In this document: positions 6,291 through 9,737 of the stretch, in pieces
Numbering within the stretch: position 1 is the stretch's first letter
Layout: every line of letters begins with the position of its first letter
Assembly: GCA_050117725.1 (NCBI GenBank)
Contig: JASFME010000070.1
Location: forward strand, 1 to 9,737
DNA: 9,737 nt
Reading direction: 5' to 3'
From: JASFJH01 sp050117725
Lineage (GTDB): Bacteria; Pseudomonadota; Gammaproteobacteria; AKS1
Made by a program: the position numbers and the translations under genes
The notes under the pieces: generated by a model
What the model was told of the DNA's origin: nothing
Seen by the model: only the letters and a program-made list of their open reading frames with translations
Database searches by the model: none

Positions 6291-6317
6291 ATGATAGTAA
6301 GCGCTGTGTATGAGTAG
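6291..6317 (+). other. Possible 8-codon upstream ORF overlapping the parE start
   Basis: An ATG at 6291 opens a frame of eight codons (MIVSAVYE) ending in TAG at 6315-6317, just past and out of frame with the parE ATG at 6310. The only Shine-Dalgarno-like AGGAG nearby (6272-6276) is 14 nt from this ATG and 33 nt from parE. It could couple translation into parE, but the spacing is long and it may be chance. Confidence 0.2.
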
Positions 6318-8196
6318 TCAATACGACGCCTCCTCAATCGAAGTTCTCAGTGGTCTGGACCCGGTGCGCAAGCGCCCCGGCATGTATACCGATACTACCC
6401 GGCCCAATCACCTTGCCCAGGAAGTTATCGATAACAGTGTCGACGAGGCAATCGCCGGGCATTGCAAGAAGATCGAAGTGACCCTGTACAAGGATGGTTC
6501 ACTTGAGGTCAAAGATGATGGCAGGGGTATGCCGGTTGACCAGCACCCGAAGGAGAAGCTGCCGGGTGTTGAAGTGATCCTGACGCGCCTGCATGCAGGC
6601 GGTAAGTTCTCCAACAAGAACTACCAGTTCTCTGGTGGTCTGCATGGCGTGGGCATATCCGTTGTAAATGCTTTGTCCAAACACCTTGAAATCTGGATCC
6701 GTCGTGGTGGCAAGGAATACAACATGGCGTTTGCCAACGGCAAGCGCGTCTCGAAACTGGAACAGATTGGTACGGTAGGCCAGCGCAATACCGGCACAAC
6801 GCTGCGTTTCTGGCCGGAACCGAAGTATTTCGATTCGGCGAATTTCTCGGTGCAGCGACTTATGCACGTGTTGCGCGCCAAGGCGGTACTGTGTCCCGGC
6901 CTCGAAGTTGTTTTCAGTAATGAGAAGGCAAAGGACACAGTCAGCTGGTGCTACGAGGATGGCCTGCGTGATTACCTGGTCGAGGCAACCGGCAAGGCTT
7001 CACGCGAGCCAGAGGAACCGTTTATCGGCCATATGCAGGCCGAGCAGGAAGCGGTCGACTGGGCGCTGGTCTGGTTGCCGGAAGGTGGTGAGGCGGTTGG
7101 CGAAAGCTACGTCAACCTGATCCCGACAGTACAGGGTGGCACGCATGTAAACGGTCTGCGCTCCGGTCTGACCGAGGCAGTTCGTGAATTCTGTGAATTT
7201 CGTAAATTGTTGCCGCGTGGTGTCAAGATCACCCCCGAGGATGTCTGGGACCGCGTCAGTTACATCCTGTCCCTGAAACACCATGACCCGCAGTTCAGTG
7301 GCCAGACCAAGGAGCGCCTGTCTTCGCGTGAGTCAGCGGCGTTTGTTGCCGGTGTAGTCAAGGACGCTTTCAGTCTGTGGCTGAACCAGCATCCGGAAGC
7401 AGGCGAACGCATCGCCATGCTGGCAGTGAGCAACGCACAAAGTCGCCTGGCCGCCGGCAAGAAGGTCGCTCGCAAAAAGGTCACGCAGGGGCCGGCCTTG
7501 CCCGGTAAACTCGCCGACTGCAGTTCGGCCGATCCGTTGCGTAGTGAATTGTTTCTGGTGGAAGGCGACTCCGCCGGTGGTTCCGCGAAGCAGGCCCGGG
7601 ATCGTGAGTTCCAGGCCATCATGCCGTTGCGCGGCAAGATACTGAACACCTGGGATGTCGCCTCCACGAGTGTCCTGTCGTCGCAGGAAGTGCATGACAT
7701 CAGTGTCGCGATCGGCGTTGACCCGGGTGTCGATAATATTGCTGGCCTGCGTTACGGCAAGATCTGTATTCTCGCCGATGCCGACTCGGACGGTGCCCAT
7801 ATCGCGACCTTGTTATGCGCCTTGTTCCTGCGGCATTTCCGGCCGCTGGTCGAGGCAGGTCATATTTACGTGGCAATGCCACCTCTGTACCGGATTGATG
7901 TAGGTAAACAGGTGTTCTACGCACTGGATGATGCCGAGAAACAGGGTGTTCTCGATCGTATTGATGCAGAGAAGATCCGTGGCAAGATCAATGTGCAACG
8001 TTTCAAGGGCCTGGGCGAGATGAACCCGATGCAATTGCGTGAAACCACGATTGCGCCGGAAACCCGTCGCCTCGTGCAACTGACGATTGATGCCAGGGAT
8101 GACAGTACCCGGGTCATGGATATGTTGTTGTCGAAAAAACGTGCTGCGGATCGCAAGGCCTGGCTCGAACAGAAGGGCGATGCCGCCGAGGTTTGA
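6310..8196 (+). CDS. parE: DNA topoisomerase IV subunit B (ATPase)
   Basis: ParE is the ATPase subunit of topoisomerase IV, which with ParC unlinks replicated chromosomes and relaxes supercoils. At 628 residues it matches E. coli ParE (630) and aligns along its whole length. The GHKL ATPase domain shows EVIDNSVDEA (catalytic E38, Mg-binding N42), DDGRGMP at 69-75 and GGLHGVG at 109-115. The transducer domain follows, with the QTKERLSSRE segment. The Toprim domain has EGDSAGG from E418 and DADSDG with metal-binding D490, D492 and D494. The C-terminus RFKGLGEMNPMQLRETT is typical. Identity as ParE rather than GyrB rests on its short length, without the GyrB insert, and on parC following 2 nt later. 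The ATG at 6310 is the only reasonable start, as an in-frame stop lies at 6298-6300, yet it lacks a good Shine-Dalgarno. Confidence 0.98.
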   Translation: MSSQYDASSIEVLSGLDPVRKRPGMYTDTTRPNHLAQEVIDNSVDEAIAGHCKKIEVTLYKDGSLEVKDDGRGMPVDQHPKEKLPGVEVILTRLHAGGKFSNKNYQFSGGLHGVGISVVNALSKHLEIWIRRGGKEYNMAFANGKRVSKLEQIGTVGQRNTGTTLRFWPEPKYFDSANFSVQRLMHVLRAKAVLCPGLEVVFSNEKAKDTVSWCYEDGLRDYLVEATGKASREPEEPFIGHMQAEQEAVDWALVWLPEGGEAVGESYVNLIPTVQGGTHVNGLRSGLTEAVREFCEFRKLLPRGVKITPEDVWDRVSYILSLKHHDPQFSGQTKERLSSRESAAFVAGVVKDAFSLWLNQHPEAGERIAMLAVSNAQSRLAAGKKVARKKVTQGPALPGKLADCSSADPLRSELFLVEGDSAGGSAKQARDREFQAIMPLRGKILNTWDVASTSVLSSQEVHDISVAIGVDPGVDNIAGLRYGKICILADADSDGAHIATLLCALFLRHFRPLVEAGHIYVAMPPLYRIDVGKQVFYALDDAEKQGVLDRIDAEKIRGKINVQRFKGLGEMNPMQLRETTIAPETRRLVQLTIDARDDSTRVMDMLLSKKRAADRKAWLEQKGDAAEV

Positions 8197-8198
8197 TT

Positions 8199-9737
8199 AT
8201 GGCACGAAAGAAAAAAGCAAGCCGTTCCCGAAAGGCCGACACGCAAACCCCGTCGCTTGATTTTGAAGGCATCGAGAAGATGCCTCTGTCCGTCTTCACC
8301 GAGAAGGCTTATCTCGACTACTCGATGTATGTGATTCTCGACCGCGCCCTGCCGCATATCGGCGATGGTTTGAAGCCGGTGCAGCGCCGCATCATCTACG
8401 CCATGTCCGAACTCGGTCTGTCAGCGGCAGCCAAGTACAAGAAGTCCGCTCGTACTGTCGGCGATGTACTCGGCAAGTTCCACCCGCACGGCGACAGTGC
8501 CTGCTACGAGGCCATGGTACTCATGGCGCAACCATTCAGTTATCGCTACCCGCTGATTGACGGGCAGGGTAACTGGGGTTCGGCGGATGATCCGAAGTCG
8601 TTTGCCGCGATGCGTTATACCGAGTCACGGCTCATGCCCTATGCGCAGGCATTGCTTGCCGAGGTTGGGCAGGGAACCGTTGACTGGGTGCCGAATTTTG
8701 ACGGGACTTTGCGCGAACCGGCGATGTTACCGGCGCGCGTACCGAATATATTGATGAACGGCACGACCGGCATCGCAGTGGGAATGGCGACGGATATCCC
8801 GCCACACAACCTGCGCGAAGTCGTGAAGGCCTGTATTCACCTGCTGGGTAATAGCCGGGCACCTATCAGTGATCTGTTCAAATATGTCAAAGGCCCTGAT
8901 TACCCGACCGATGCGGAAATCATTACGCCGAAAAATGAAATCCAGGACATGTACAAGAGCGGCCATGGCAGCATTCGTATGCGCGGCCGTTTTGAAAAGG
9001 AAAGCGGTGACATCATTATCACCGCTTTACCTTACCAGGTGTCAGGTGCACGTGTTCTGGAACAGATAGCGGGCCAGATGCAGGCAAAGAAACTGCCGAT
9101 GGTCGAAGACCTGCGTGACGAGTCCGATCACGAGAACCCGACGCGGCTGGTGATTGTGCCACGTTCGAACCGCATCAATGTTGATGAACTCATGACCCAC
9201 CTGTTCGCGACCACCGATCTCGAACGGACCTATCGCGTCAACCTGAACATGATCGGTAATGACGGACGCCCGGCGGTCAAGGATCTGAAACAGATCTTGA
9301 TTCAATGGCTGGCATTCCGCATGCAGACGGTGCGGCGTCGTCTTGAGTACCGCCTGGAGAAGGTCAGGGATCGTTTGCATGTACTGGACGGTTTGCTGAT
9401 TGCCTATCTGAATATCGATGAAGTCATCAAGATTATTCGTACCGAGGATGAGCCGAAAGCGGAGCTGATAAAACGCTTCAAGCTGACGGACCGCCAGGCC
9501 GAGGCCATCCTCGAGTTGAAACTGCGGCACCTTGCCAGGCTCGAGGAAATGAAAATCAGCTCCGAGCAGAAGGAGCTGGCCGGGGAGCGTGACACGCTGG
9601 AGAAGACACTCGGTTCACAGCAACGCATGAAGACGCTGATCCGCAAGGAGCTCGAAGCGGCCATGGACGAATACGGCGATGAACGTCGTTCACCGATTGT
9701 AGCCCGCGAGGCCGCACAGGCGATGGATGAAAGTGCC
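8199..9737 (+). CDS. parC: DNA topoisomerase IV subunit A, C-terminus cut by window edge
   Basis: ParC is the DNA cleavage and religation subunit of topoisomerase IV. The frame from ATG 8199 is open for 513 codons to the right edge. It covers the winged-helix, tower and coiled-coil parts; the C-terminal beta-pinwheel domain is outside (E. coli ParC is about 750 residues). The active-site tyrosine is Y140 in SFAAMRYTESRL (E. coli Y120). In the quinolone-binding region HPHGDSACYEAM, Ser100 and Glu104 correspond to the wild-type E. coli S80 and E84. Further conserved blocks are PNILMNGTTGIAVGMATDIPPHNL, DLRDESDHENPTRLVIVPRSN and AILELKLRHLARLEEMKI. The N-terminus is about 20 residues longer than in E. 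coli and starts MARKKKASRSRK, very basic. A GAGG at 8188-8191 overlaps the end of parE, 7 nt before the ATG, so the two subunits are translationally coupled. Confidence 0.98.
   Translation, partial: MARKKKASRSRKADTQTPSLDFEGIEKMPLSVFTEKAYLDYSMYVILDRALPHIGDGLKPVQRRIIYAMSELGLSAAAKYKKSARTVGDVLGKFHPHGDSACYEAMVLMAQPFSYRYPLIDGQGNWGSADDPKSFAAMRYTESRLMPYAQALLAEVGQGTVDWVPNFDGTLREPAMLPARVPNILMNGTTGIAVGMATDIPPHNLREVVKACIHLLGNSRAPISDLFKYVKGPDYPTDAEIITPKNEIQDMYKSGHGSIRMRGRFEKESGDIIITALPYQVSGARVLEQIAGQMQAKKLPMVEDLRDESDHENPTRLVIVPRSNRINVDELMTHLFATTDLERTYRVNLNMIGNDGRPAVKDLKQILIQWLAFRMQTVRRRLEYRLEKVRDRLHVLDGLLIAYLNIDEVIKIIRTEDEPKAELIKRFKLTDRQAEAILELKLRHLARLEEMKISSEQKELAGERDTLEKTLGSQQRMKTLIRKELEAAMDEYGDERRSPIVAREAAQAMDESA

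Noticed and set aside
8490..8515. Quinolone-resistance mutation in ParC
   Set aside because: The residues equivalent to E. coli S80 and E84 are Ser100 and Glu104, the wild-type state.

Overview
The window looks like ordinary chromosome from a gammaproteobacterium. ParE and ParC are close to the Escherichia coli type (topoisomerase IV rather than gyrase). The xseB-ispA-dxs order is the gammaproteobacterial isoprenoid operon. The rubrerythrin / GlpC-like iron-sulfur protein / DUF3501 trio is, from memory, typical of sulfur-oxidising and other environmental gammaproteobacteria. No tRNA, rRNA, insertion sequence, integrase or CRISPR array was seen. Genes fill nearly all of the window.

Left part (1-2908, minus strand): xseB, ispA and dxs form a leftward operon. 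XseB is the small subunit of exonuclease VII. IspA makes farnesyl diphosphate. DXS makes 1-deoxy-D-xylulose 5-phosphate, the entry step of the MEP isoprenoid pathway; it is cut by the left window edge after 549 codons. The 120-bp gap between ispA and dxs carries three successive inverted repeats and no gene.

Centre (2909-5645): a 233-bp divergent control region separates xseB from a rightward three-gene cassette. It holds a strong sigma-70-type promoter followed at the expected start of transcription by a perfect 7-bp inverted repeat, a good candidate operator. The cassette is a rubrerythrin without its rubredoxin domain, a GlpC/HdrD-like protein with two [4Fe-4S] motifs and two degenerate CCG domains, and a DUF3501 protein of unknown function. 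A hairpin with a broken T-run after the rubrerythrin gene may lower expression of the next two genes. A clean rho-independent terminator closes the cassette. This is the least understood and most interesting part: probably an oxidative-stress or thiol/disulfide redox module.

Right part (5646-9737, plus strand): a small exported CNP1-like protein of unknown function, then parE and parC, the two subunits of topoisomerase IV. parC is cut by the right edge after 513 codons. parE and parC are 2 nt apart and almost certainly co-translated.
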